A DNA stretch of 13,942 bases from Verrucomicrobiota bacterium. Its GTDB lineage: Bacteria; Verrucomicrobiota; Verrucomicrobiia; Opitutales; Opitutaceae. Below, one piece after another: positions 6,476 to 13,611 of this stretch; positions within the stretch are counted from its first letter, which is position 1; every line of letters starts with the position of its first letter. The translations under genes were made by a program, and so were the position numbers. The notes beneath the pieces are model-generated. The model worked only from the letters and a program-made list of their open reading frames with translations, had not been told where the DNA came from and searched no databases. The DNA lies in contig JAEYYL010000072.1 in NCBI GenBank assembly GCA_023430825.1, forward strand, positions 1 to 13,942, read 5' to 3'.

Positions 6476-8032
6476 GTGTCGAAAAAGCTGAAAAACATCG
6501 GCGTGGTATCGCTGCTGACCGTCGTGTCGCGCGTGCTCGGGTTGATGCGCGACCAGCTCGGCGCGGCGATCTTCGGCGCGAGCGTGTTGAATTCGGCGTT
6601 CATCACGGCGTTCAGTCTGCCGAATTTGTTTCGGCGGTTGCTGGGCGAGGGGGCGTTGACGGCGGCGTTCGTGCCGACGTTGCAGGACGAGTTGCGCGAC
6701 AACGGCCGCGCGGGGGCGTTTCGCTTGCTGAACCAGGTCGCGAGCTGGCTGCTGCTGGTGTGCGGCGCGCTCGGCGTGCTGGCGATCGTGGGATTCAGCC
6801 AGTCGCGGCTGCTGCCGGGACATGAACCGCGCTGGTATCTCGCGGCGGACCTGACGGCGCTGCTGTTTCCGTATCTGGTGATGATCTGCGTGGCGGCGGC
6901 GTTCAACGCGACGTTGAATGTGTTCGAGCGGTTCACCGAGCCGGCGTTGTCGCCGATCTGGCTGAATCTGGCGATGATCGGGTTTCTCGCCGCGGGCTGG
7001 TATGTGACGGACGATGAACTGACGCGGATGCACTGGCAGTGCGCCGGGGTGCTGATCGGCGGGCTCGCGCAGATGCTCGTGCCGGCGGGCGTGTTGATGC
7101 GCGAAGGCTGGCGGCCGCGATTCGATTTCGGCCGGTCGGCGCGCGTGCGGGAGATCGCGCGGCTGATGGCGCCGGGGTTGTTCGGCACCGCGATTTATCA
7201 GATCAACGTTTACGTTTCGCGACTGTTCGCGTTCTCGATCGATGACGCGGCGGCGACGCACATTTTTTATGCAAACCGGCTGATGGAGCTGCCGATCGGC
7301 GTGTTCGCGATCGCCGTCGCGACGGTGATTTATCCGCACATCGCGAAGCACGCAGCGGAGAAAAATTTCGCGGGGATGGGCAGCGATTATCGGAGCGGCG
7401 TGCGACTGATCTTGATGATCAACGTGCCGGCGGCGCTGGGGCTGGTGCTGTTGAGCGAGCCGATTGTGCGGCTGTTGTTCCAACATGGAAATTTCCTCGC
7501 GGAGGACACGCGCAGCATGGCGCTGTTGCTCGCGCTGTTTGCGATCGGGATGCCGTTCTACTCGGTGTCGAGCCTGACCACGCGAGCGTTTTATGCGACG
7601 AAGGACACGGTGACGCCGGTGAAGATCGCGACGCTGAGCTTCGTGATCAACGTCGCGCTGAGCTGGTCGTTGAAAGGACCGCTCGGCGCACCGGGCCTCG
7701 TGGTGGCGAGCACGGTGGCGATCGTGGTGCAGACGCTCGCACTGCAGCGCCTGCTGGCGCGGCGGCTGTCGGGGATGAGTTTCGGAGATCTGTGGCGCAC
7801 GGTGGGAAAAGTCGCGCTCGCGACGGCGGCGATGGGCGTCGTGGTGACGCTCGGCTGGCTGGCGTTGCGCGCGGGTTTCGGCGGAAGCCGGGTCGCGGAT
7901 GTCGTCGCGATCTTCGCGCTGATTCCGCTGGCGGCGGCGTCGTATGCGGCGGCGCTATGGGCGTTGAAGATCGAAGGTCGCGAGGAGTTTGTCGCGATGG
8001 TCGAAAAACTGCGCGGGCGGTGGAGCCGGTGA
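6476..8032 (+). CDS. murJ: MurJ-type lipid II flippase
   Basis: A 518-residue MOP-superfamily inner-membrane protein expected to have 14 helices. It moves lipid II from the cytoplasmic to the periplasmic face for peptidoglycan synthesis. The N-terminus (S-R-V-L-G-L-M-R-D) carries R19, R25 and D26, equal to E. coli R18, R24 and D25. R53 equals R52, E58 sits in L-G-E-G, and R268 (A-N-R-L-M-E) equals R270. The E. coli cavity residue D39 is replaced by S40. The GTG at 6476 is the only plausible start: an in-frame stop lies at 6434 and the family normally begins M-S-K right before the first helix. No clear Shine-Dalgarno sequence is present. It heads a close run with the transporter (31-base gap) and GNAT gene (2-base gap). 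A related MATE-like flippase is the only alternative and is less likely. Confidence 0.94.
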   Translation: MSKKLKNIGVVSLLTVVSRVLGLMRDQLGAAIFGASVLNSAFITAFSLPNLFRRLLGEGALTAAFVPTLQDELRDNGRAGAFRLLNQVASWLLLVCGALGVLAIVGFSQSRLLPGHEPRWYLAADLTALLFPYLVMICVAAAFNATLNVFERFTEPALSPIWLNLAMIGFLAAGWYVTDDELTRMHWQCAGVLIGGLAQMLVPAGVLMREGWRPRFDFGRSARVREIARLMAPGLFGTAIYQINVYVSRLFAFSIDDAAATHIFYANRLMELPIGVFAIAVATVIYPHIAKHAAEKNFAGMGSDYRSGVRLILMINVPAALGLVLLSEPIVRLLFQHGNFLAEDTRSMALLLALFAIGMPFYSVSSLTTRAFYATKDTVTPVKIATLSFVINVALSWSLKGPLGAPGLVVASTVAIVVQTLALQRLLARRLSGMSFGDLWRTVGKVALATAAMGVVVTLGWLALRAGFGGSRVADVVAIFALIPLAAASYAAALWALKIEGREEFVAMVEKLRGRWSR

Positions 8033-8063
8033 GGCGGCGCGGGGAGCGGGAGCGCGTGCGCGA

Positions 8064-9032
8064 ATGAAACTGAAACGCGACTGGTTCCTGATCGGGATGG
8101 CGCTCGCGACGCTGCTGGCGTGGTTGTTTCCCGAACCCGGTGCGGCGGGCGGATGGATGCAGCCTGAGGTGCTGACCAAGGCGGGTGTGGCGCTGATTTT
8201 TTTCCTGCACGGTGCGGCGCTGTCGTCCGCGTCGCTGAAGGAAGGGACGCTGCGCTGGCGTCTGCACGTCGTGGTGCAGGCGAGCACGTTTCTGCTGTTT
8301 CCGCTGCTGGGACTCGGGCTGATCGCGCTGCTGGGCGATGCGGTGTCGGCGGAGTTGAAGCTGGGGCTGTTCTTTTTGTGCGCGTTGCCGTCGACGGTGT
8401 CGTCGTCGGTCGCGTTGACGGCGGCGGCGGGCGGGAATGTCGCGGGAGCGTTGTTCAACGCGACGGTGTCGAGTCTGCTGGGCGTTTTCCTGACGCCACT
8501 GTGGATCGCGCTGATGGTGACGGCGAGCGGCGCTGCGCCGCGGCTCGGGCCGGTGTTTGTCGATTTGATGACGTGGCTCGTGCTGCCGCTCGTGCTCGGC
8601 CAGGCGAGCCGGCCGCTGCTCGCGGCGTGGGTGCGGCGGCACGCGGAGAAAGTGAGCTTGGTCGACCGGCTCACGATTCTGCTGCTGGTTTACACCTCGT
8701 TTTGCGATTCGTTCAAGGAGGGTGTGTGGTCGCAGCACGGCTGGACGATGCTCGCGCTCGTGGTGGGGATTTCGCTGGTGCTGTTCACGATCGTGATGGT
8801 GGTGGTTGGCGGGGTGTCGCGATCGCTGGGTTTCACGCGAGGCGACCGGATCGCGGCGATGTTTTGCGGTTCGAAGAAAACGCTGGCGTCCGGTGTGCCG
8901 ATGGCGCGGCTGATTTTCGGCGCGCATCCGGCGATCGGCGTGATCCTGCTGCCGATCATGATCTATCATCCGCTGCAACTTGTGATCTGCGGCGTGCTGG
9001 CGCAGCGTTGGGCGAACCGAACCAAGGATTAA
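8064..9032 (+). CDS. SBF-like (SLC10A7/YfeH-type) sodium-dependent transporter family protein
   Basis: A 322-residue inner-membrane protein with about nine or ten hydrophobic helices. It belongs to the bile acid:sodium symporter superfamily, SBF-like branch, whose members include E. coli YfeH and animal SLC10A7. Recognition rests on F-F-L-H-G-A-A-L-S near residues 51-59 and the highly typical G269-S-K-K-T-L-A-S-G-V-P motif in the second half, plus S-T-V-S-S-S-V-A-L-T in the crossover region. The substrate is unknown; bile acid is a family name only. The start at ATG 8064 (M-K-L-K-R-D-W) puts three basic residues before the first helix, and GGGAG at 8048-8052 is 11 bases upstream. An in-frame upstream extension to 7989 would overlap the murJ end and is rejected. 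It lies between murJ and the GNAT gene in an apparent operon. Confidence 0.9.
   Translation: MKLKRDWFLIGMALATLLAWLFPEPGAAGGWMQPEVLTKAGVALIFFLHGAALSSASLKEGTLRWRLHVVVQASTFLLFPLLGLGLIALLGDAVSAELKLGLFFLCALPSTVSSSVALTAAAGGNVAGALFNATVSSLLGVFLTPLWIALMVTASGAAPRLGPVFVDLMTWLVLPLVLGQASRPLLAAWVRRHAEKVSLVDRLTILLLVYTSFCDSFKEGVWSQHGWTMLALVVGISLVLFTIVMVVVGGVSRSLGFTRGDRIAAMFCGSKKTLASGVPMARLIFGAHPAIGVILLPIMIYHPLQLVICGVLAQRWANRTKD
9024..9028 (+). promoter_or_regulatory. Shine-Dalgarno sequence for the GNAT gene
   Basis: AAGGA six bases before ATG 9035, within the last codons of the upstream transporter gene. It favours 9035 over the in-frame ATG two codons later at 9041. It is the best ribosome-binding site in the window. 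Confidence 0.65.
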
Positions 9033-9034
9033 CC

Positions 9035-9331
9035 ATGGCCATGCCCGCGGCGCCGGACGACATTCCGGTCACTCACAACGAACCGGAAAGTCGCTTCGAA
9101 TCGCTCGTGCTCGGGCAACTCGCGTTGTGCGAGTATCAGATGCAAGGCGAGCGGATGATTTTCACGCACACGTATGTGCCGCCGGAACTGCGCGGACGAA
9201 ACATCGCGCAGCAACTCGTGCGCGCGGCGCTCGAGTTCGCCAGGGCGAAGCAGTTCAAGGTCGTGCCGGCGTGCTCCTATGTGGCGGCGTTCATCGAGCG
9301 CCAGCGCGAGTATCAGCCGCTGCTGGCGTGA
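9035..9331 (+). CDS. Small GNAT-fold N-acetyltransferase (YjdJ/NATD1-like)
   Basis: A 98-residue cytoplasmic protein matching the short Gcn5-related family typified by E. coli YjdJ and human NATD1. The acetyl-CoA binding motif is visible at about residues 46-60: T-Y-V-P-P-E-L-R-G-R-N-I-A-Q-Q, with R-G-R-N-I-A in the pyrophosphate-binding place. The expected helix L-V-R-A-A-L-E-F-A-R follows, and then V-V-P-A-C-S-Y-V and a final F-I-E-R-Q-R-E-Y. Length is normal for this family, which lacks the N-terminal strands of larger GNATs. The substrate is not known for most members. It starts two bases after the stop of the transporter gene and is probably translated with it. It converges on the TPR gene with a 45-base gap in which I see no clear terminator. 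Confidence 0.88.
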   Translation: MAMPAAPDDIPVTHNEPESRFESLVLGQLALCEYQMQGERMIFTHTYVPPELRGRNIAQQLVRAALEFARAKQFKVVPACSYVAAFIERQREYQPLLA

Positions 9332-9376
9332 GATGAGTGGACCGTGCGGGCGGCGCTGTTGCGCGCGAGCGTGCAA

Positions 9377-10150
9377 CTACCCGCGCGGTGGCGGCAACGC
9401 GGCGAGGGCGGTTTGGGCGGCCGGGTGCGCGGGGGCGATTTCCAACGCGGCGGCGAGGTGCTGGCGGGCGTCTTCGGGGCGATCCAGTTTCGCCAGGACG
9501 CGCGCGGCGGCGAGGTGCGGGTCGACGTTCTTCGGCGCGGCGAGCGCGGCCGCCTCGTAGTGCGTCAGCGCGGTGGCGTAGTCCTCGTGATGTTCGGCGA
9601 TGTTGCCGTATTCGAGTTCGCCGAGGAAGGGGACAATCTGTTTCACGCGGGCGGCGTAGTCGCGCGCTTTCTCGATGCTGCCGCCGGCGATCTCGGGGGC
9701 GTTGGTGTAGAAACGCGCGAGGCCGATCAGGCCGGAGACGTTGTGCGGATCGAGTTCGACGGCCTTCGCGAACGCTTTCTTCAACTTCATCGAGAGCATC
9801 GCCTGCTGCATGAACGAGACCTGTGACATGCGCGTGCCGACGGCCATGCCGAGCGCGGCGAAGGTGTCGGCGTGGGTGGCATCGAGTTTGGTCGCGCGCT
9901 CGAGGAGTTCGATTGCGTCCTTGGCGCGGCCCTGGCGAAGGCGCAGCAGGCCGAGTTGGTGGCAGGCGGCGGCGTCGGGTTTTTCGCCGGTGACGAGAGG
10001 AGTGAGCAACGCTTCGGCGGCGGCGAGGTCGTTTTGCGCGAGAGCGGCGCGGGCGTTTTCGAGCGGCGAAGGTGCTTGAGCGAAGGCAGCGGCGCTGGCG
10101 AGCAGCGTGGCGCAGGCGACGAGGAGGGCGGTGGTGTTTTTGTTTTTCAT
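9377..10150 (-). CDS. Secreted tetratricopeptide-repeat protein
   Basis: A 257-residue protein. Residues 1-24 form a Sec signal peptide (K-N-K start, Leu/Ala/Val core, A-A-A-F-A before Q25), so it should act in the periplasm. The rest is TPR-like helix pairs: A-L-A-Q-N-D-L-A-A-A-E-A-L-L near the start, H-Q-L-G-L-L-R-L-R-Q-G-R-A-K-D-A-I-E-L-L, then F-A-A-L-G-M-A, and two final repeats ending A-L-E-I-A-P-A-H. TPRs bind proteins; no catalytic motif is present. The start at ATG 10150 is chosen because the signal peptide follows; the frame is open to 10225 only because it overlaps the upstream gene. It begins 26 bases after the permease stop and is likely co-transcribed with it, so a periplasmic partner of that permease is plausible but unproven. 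Confidence 0.87.
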   Translation of the reverse strand: MKNKNTTALLVACATLLASAAAFAQAPSPLENARAALAQNDLAAAEALLTPLVTGEKPDAAACHQLGLLRLRQGRAKDAIELLERATKLDATHADTFAALGMAVGTRMSQVSFMQQAMLSMKLKKAFAKAVELDPHNVSGLIGLARFYTNAPEIAGGSIEKARDYAARVKQIVPFLGELEYGNIAEHHEDYATALTHYEAAALAAPKNVDPHLAAARVLAKLDRPEDARQHLAAALEIAPAHPAAQTALAALPPPRG

Positions 10151-10176
10151 GGAGGGAAGGCGAAAGGCGCGTGAGC

Positions 10177-12591
10177 TCAGTCCTGCTGCAGCGCGTGGGT
10201 CGGATTCAGGCGGGCGGCGCGCCACGCGGGGTGCGCACTCGCGACGAGCGCGACGACGGCGAGGAATAGCGTGAGCGCGCCGAGCGTGGTGAAGTCGATG
10301 CGCGGGAGATCGGGAATGAATCCGCGCAGGAGTTGCGCGGCGGCGACGGCGCCGAAGACGCCGGCGAGTGCGCCGCAGGCCGTGAGACGCGCGGCGCGGC
10401 CGAGCACCCAGCGCAGAATCTGGGGCGGAGCGGCGCCGAGCGCCATGCGCACGCCGATCTCGCGGATGCGCTGGCTAACGGTGAACGCGAGGCTTGCGTA
10501 GATGCCGAACCCCGAGAGCGCGAGCGCGCTGAGACCGAAAAGTCCGAACAGCCAGGCGCGCAACCGTGGTTGCAGGCTCGTGAGCGCGATGGCGTCGTCG
10601 AGCGAGGAAATCTGCATTGGCAGCATGGGATCGGCGCGACGCAGCGCGGTCTGCACGGTCGCGGCGGTGGCGGCGGGTGAAACGCGCACGAGGATCGTGG
10701 TGAAGAACCACGGGGATTGGGGCGACGGCACGTAGAGCTGCGGCGGCGGCGGATCGGCGAGGTTGTCCTGCCGCGTGTCGGCCACCACGCCGACAATCTC
10801 GCGATAACCGGCGCCGAGCCACGGCACGGTCTGCACGCGCTGGCCGAGCGGATTCTGATCGGGAAATACGCGACGGACGAACGCTTCGTTGACCACGCAC
10901 ACGAGCGGCGAGGCGTCGTCGTCGCGGGCGTCGATGAAGCGACCGCGGACGAGGGGGAGCTGGAGCGTATTCAAAAAGTCAGGACTGACGCTGCTGAAAA
11001 CGGCCTCGTCGGTGTTGCCCTCCGTGCGCGGGCGTCCCTGCACCCAGAACGGATAGCGCAGCGTGATGCCGGCGAGCGGCGCGCTGGAGTTGATCGCCGC
11101 GGCCGTGACTCCGGGGGTGCGCTGCAACTCGGTGAGCAGCCGGTCGTAGTAATGCGCGAGAGCGACGGGGTCCTGCCAGGCGTCGATGCCGGCCGAGATG
11201 CGAACGGCGAGCACGTGGTGCGGATCGAAGCCGGGATGCGTGCGTTGCAGGCGGAGCAGGCCTTGCACGAGCAGCGCGGCGCTGGTGAGCACGGTGAGGG
11301 TGAGCGCCACCTGCGAGACGACGAGCGCGGCCTGCAAGCGTCGGATGAACCGACTGGACGTGCCGCGCGCGCCGGCGCTTTTGAGCAATTCGTTCACGTT
11401 CGTGCGACCCACTTGCCACGCGGGCAGCAGGCCGAACACGAGTCCGGTCAGCAGCGAGAGGACGAGCGCGAACGCGAGTGCCGAGCCGTCCAGGCCGATC
11501 GCGTGCGAGCGTGGAATCAAACCCGCCGGCAGGTATCGCGGCACGCTGGAGAGCGCGGCGGCGGCGAGCGCGATGCCGGCGACGCCGCCAGCGAGTCCGA
11601 GCAGCGTGCTTTCGAACACCACGCCGCGGGCGAGCGAAGCCGGCGTGGCACCGAGCGCGAGCCGCACGGCGAGCTGCGGCTGGCGGACGAGGCCGCGCGC
11701 GAGCAGGAGGTTGGCGAGGTTGACGCAGGCGACGAGCAGCACGAGGCCGACGGCGCCGACGAGCAGGAGCAGCGAATGGCGGACCGGGCCGGTGCGTTGC
11801 TCGAGCAGCGGAGCGACGGCAAAGGTCCAGCCGCGGTTCATCGCGGGGTATTCGCGAGCGAGGCCGGCGGCGAGCGTGGCCGCCTCGGCGCGGGCGTGAG
11901 CGAGGGTGACGCCGGGTTTGAGTTTTCCGACGGTTTCCCAATAGCGCGAATCGCGCGCGAGGTTTTCGGGCGATTGCGGATCGAAGGGGAGCCAGAGGTC
12001 GACGAACTCGGGTTCGCGAAAACCGTCCGGCATGATGCCGATGATCGTGGTGGGTTGCTGGTCGAGCAGGACGGTGGTGCCGACGAGATCGTCGCGTTCG
12101 CCGAACTGACGTCGCCAGAACGCGGCCGAGATGACGGCGGTGCGCGGGGCGGCGGCCCCGTATTCGTCGGCGCGAAACGTTCTTCCGCGCAAAGGCGCGA
12201 GGCCGAACACGCCGAAGAAATCCTCGGTGACGAGGGCGCTGACGACCTGCACGGGTTCGCCTCCGCTCGGCGTGTAGGCGCTGAAGTCGGGGCGGAAGGC
12301 GGCGAGGGCGGAGAAATTTTCGGCGCTGGCGTGGAGGTCGCGAAAGTCGGCGGCGGAGAGGGCGGGTTGGGCGAGGGCCTTCGACGTGTTGAGTGAACCG
12401 ATGCCGACGAGCCGGTGGGCGTCGGCGTAGGGGAGTGGTGAGAGGACGATGGAGTGGAAAACGGAGAAGAGCGCGACGTTGGCGCCGATGCCGAGCGTGA
12501 GCATCGCGAAGGCGATTGCGGTGAAACCCGGTGCGCGGAGGAGCGAGCGGACGGCGGCGGCGAGTTCGTGGCGGAGAAGCGAGGCGGGCAT
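10177..12591 (-). CDS. ADOP-type (MacB/FtsX-like) orphan ABC transporter permease
   Basis: An 804-residue inner-membrane protein with duplicated MacB/FtsX permease halves. Residues about 22-46 are the first helix (P-G-F-T-A-I-A ... G-I-G-A-N-V-A-L-F-S-V), followed by a MacB-type periplasmic domain. A three-helix FtsX domain and an extra helix pair lie in the middle (about 265-435), then a second periplasmic domain, and a final FtsX domain (about 680-795) with R-I-R-E-I-G-V-R-M-A-L-G-A and the ending N-P-T-H-A-L-Q-Q-D. This is the layout of ADOP (acidobacterial duplicated orphan permease) proteins, which usually have no ATPase next to them; none is seen here. The substrate is unknown; MacB relatives act in mechanotransmission or export. 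The start is ATG 12591, giving the family-typical L-L-R-H-E-L beginning; a GTG at 12612 would add seven residues. The TPR gene follows 26 bases after the stop. Confidence 0.92.
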   Translation of the reverse strand: MPASLLRHELAAAVRSLLRAPGFTAIAFAMLTLGIGANVALFSVFHSIVLSPLPYADAHRLVGIGSLNTSKALAQPALSAADFRDLHASAENFSALAAFRPDFSAYTPSGGEPVQVVSALVTEDFFGVFGLAPLRGRTFRADEYGAAAPRTAVISAAFWRRQFGERDDLVGTTVLLDQQPTTIIGIMPDGFREPEFVDLWLPFDPQSPENLARDSRYWETVGKLKPGVTLAHARAEAATLAAGLAREYPAMNRGWTFAVAPLLEQRTGPVRHSLLLLVGAVGLVLLVACVNLANLLLARGLVRQPQLAVRLALGATPASLARGVVFESTLLGLAGGVAGIALAAAALSSVPRYLPAGLIPRSHAIGLDGSALAFALVLSLLTGLVFGLLPAWQVGRTNVNELLKSAGARGTSSRFIRRLQAALVVSQVALTLTVLTSAALLVQGLLRLQRTHPGFDPHHVLAVRISAGIDAWQDPVALAHYYDRLLTELQRTPGVTAAAINSSAPLAGITLRYPFWVQGRPRTEGNTDEAVFSSVSPDFLNTLQLPLVRGRFIDARDDDASPLVCVVNEAFVRRVFPDQNPLGQRVQTVPWLGAGYREIVGVVADTRQDNLADPPPPQLYVPSPQSPWFFTTILVRVSPAATAATVQTALRRADPMLPMQISSLDDAIALTSLQPRLRAWLFGLFGLSALALSGFGIYASLAFTVSQRIREIGVRMALGAAPPQILRWVLGRAARLTACGALAGVFGAVAAAQLLRGFIPDLPRIDFTTLGALTLFLAVVALVASAHPAWRAARLNPTHALQQD

Positions 12592-12709
12592 GGGGCGTGA
12601 TAACGGCCCCACAGTAGCAGGTGCGGCGGGTCACGCGCATCGGACGGAGGTCATGCGCGGGGTCATGGACGCGACGCATCAATCATACTTCAACGAACCA
12701 ACCGGTGGG

Positions 12710-12866
12710 ACACAGAGAACACAGAGCTCCGACACAGAGCCCACAGAGCGAAATGCTTGAAGCAAACCCCAGTCTTCATCGTCGTCGGCACTCGTCTGCA
12801 CGAAAGACCGCCAAACACATCGTGGCTTCCTGCTTCCTCCGTGTCGGTGCTCGGTGATCTCTGTGT
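12710..12866. repeat. Inverted repeat with ACACAGAG units
   Basis: Left arm 12710-12739 and right arm 12837-12866 are 30 bases each and match as reverse complements at 26 positions, with 97 bases between them. The left arm holds three ACACAGAG units (12710, 12719, 12732) and a fourth related CCACAGAG follows at 12741. The right arm carries one perfect inverted unit (12859-12866) and one with a single change (12837-12844). ACACAGAG-rich tracts are, as I recall, common dispersed sequences in Verrucomicrobiota and Planctomycetes intergenic DNA. Transcribed from either strand the arms would form a long stem. Confidence 0.7.
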
Positions 12867-12873
12867 AACAAGC

Positions 12874-12911
12874 CTTGGTTGATTTCGGCGTGATTGATCC
12901 AGCTAACCAAG
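12874..12911. repeat. Short inverted repeat downstream of the response regulator
   Basis: CTTGGTT (12874-12880) is inverted at AACCAAG (12905-12911) across 24 bases, 38 bases past the response regulator stop. It could mark the transcript end on the minus strand, but the loop is long and no U-tract follows, so a terminator call would be weak. Confidence 0.3.
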
Positions 12912-12948
12912 CCGTCGAGGCGCAAAGCCACTCCCACAGTTTCGATCC

Positions 12949-13611
12949 TCAGATCAGCCCCAGTTCGCGTGCGCGGAGTGCGGCTTGCGTGCGGTCGAGG
13001 ACGCCGAGTTTTCCCAGCACATTCGTCATGTGATTTTTCACGGTGCCCTCGGAGATGTGGAGATGCGTGCCGATCTCCTTGTTGCTGCAGCCGCGGGTGA
13101 GGAAGTGCAGCACCTCGAGTTCGCGGGCGGACAACGGCTCGGCGAGCGCGGTGGCCGCGGCGGGGGAACGGGGAGCGGGCGCGGCGCCGCGGTCGACCCC
13201 CGCCATGAGTTTGGCGGCGATGCTCGGTTCGAGGACGGACGAGCCTTGTGCGGTGGCGCGGATCGCGCCGCAAAGTTTTTCGGCCGAGCAGGCTTTGAGC
13301 AAATAACCGACGGCACCGGCACGGAGCGCTTCGAAGACCTCGGCGTCCTCGTCGAAGGTCGTGAGCACGATCACGCGCGCGGCGGGATCGGCGGCGACGA
13401 TCCGGCGCGTGGCTTCGACACCGCCGAGCACGGGCATCCGGAGATCCATCAGGATCGCGTCGGGGCGGTGCTTCGCGGCGGCAGCCACGGCCTGTTCGCC
13501 GTTGGCTGCCTCGGCGGCGATTTCGAAATCGGGCTGAAGCCCGAGCAGCGTGTGCAGCGCCTCGCGGAAGAGAGACTGATCGTCGACGAGCAGCAGGCGG
13601 ATTTTTTTCAT
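12949..13611 (-). CDS. NarL/LuxR-family response regulator
   Basis: A 220-residue cytoplasmic transcription factor. The receiver domain (about 1-120) has the acidic pair D10-D11, phospho-acceptor D56 (L-M-D-L-R-M-P), switch T84/T85 and K106 (Y-L-L-K). After an Ala/Pro linker (about 135-157) comes a LuxR-type helix-turn-helix (about 158-220): L-S-A-R-E-L-E-V-L, then G-C-S-N-K-E-I-G and the recognition helix S-E-G-T-V-K-N-H-M-T-N-V-L. All phosphorylation residues are present, so it should be activated by the kinase encoded just upstream, whose stop codon overlaps this ATG (ATGA), indicating translational coupling. Its targets cannot be told; the leftward genes are far enough away not to imply a shared operon, though the permease lies in the same direction and is a candidate. 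Confidence 0.96.
   Translation of the reverse strand: MKKIRLLLVDDQSLFREALHTLLGLQPDFEIAAEAANGEQAVAAAAKHRPDAILMDLRMPVLGGVEATRRIVAADPAARVIVLTTFDEDAEVFEALRAGAVGYLLKACSAEKLCGAIRATAQGSSVLEPSIAAKLMAGVDRGAAPAPRSPAAATALAEPLSARELEVLHFLTRGCSNKEIGTHLHISEGTVKNHMTNVLGKLGVLDRTQAALRARELGLI

Larger units (their letters stand above)
12592..12948. other. 357-base intergenic region with repeats and no gene
   Basis: This lies between the response regulator stop and the permease start, both genes reading leftward. ORFs here are short and overlap the inverted repeats, and none resembles a protein I know. The only structure I see is the long ACACAGAG inverted repeat (12710-12866) and a small inverted repeat (12874-12911). 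A TATGAT on the minus strand near 12687 could be a -10 box for the permease, but no -35 partner is convincing. Confidence 0.6.

Noticed and set aside
5213..7486. Long minus-strand ORF (757 codons) across the lipoprotein, tdk and murJ genes
   Set aside because: It overlaps three well-supported genes and its translation is Arg/Gln/His-rich with no recognisable domain.
7647..8978. Minus-strand ORF (443 codons) opposite murJ and the transporter
   Set aside because: Arg/Gln/His-rich shadow of two convincing membrane-protein genes.
8378..9331. Longer plus-strand ORF reading into the GNAT frame
   Set aside because: The upstream part overlaps the transporter in another frame and is low-complexity. 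The GNAT domain begins at 9035 with a good Shine-Dalgarno sequence, so there is no fusion.
10717..12396. Plus-strand ORF (559 codons) opposite the ADOP permease
   Set aside because: Shadow: the composition is Gly/Ala/Glu/Arg-biased with no domain, while the minus-strand reading is a complete permease.
12710..12748. ACACAGAG units as a CRISPR array
   Set aside because: Units are eight bases with irregular one- to five-base gaps, no spacers of constant length and no cas genes nearby.
12621..12857. Small plus-strand ORF (78 codons) in the intergenic region
   Set aside because: It runs through the inverted repeat, has no ribosome-binding site and its translation is repeat-derived.
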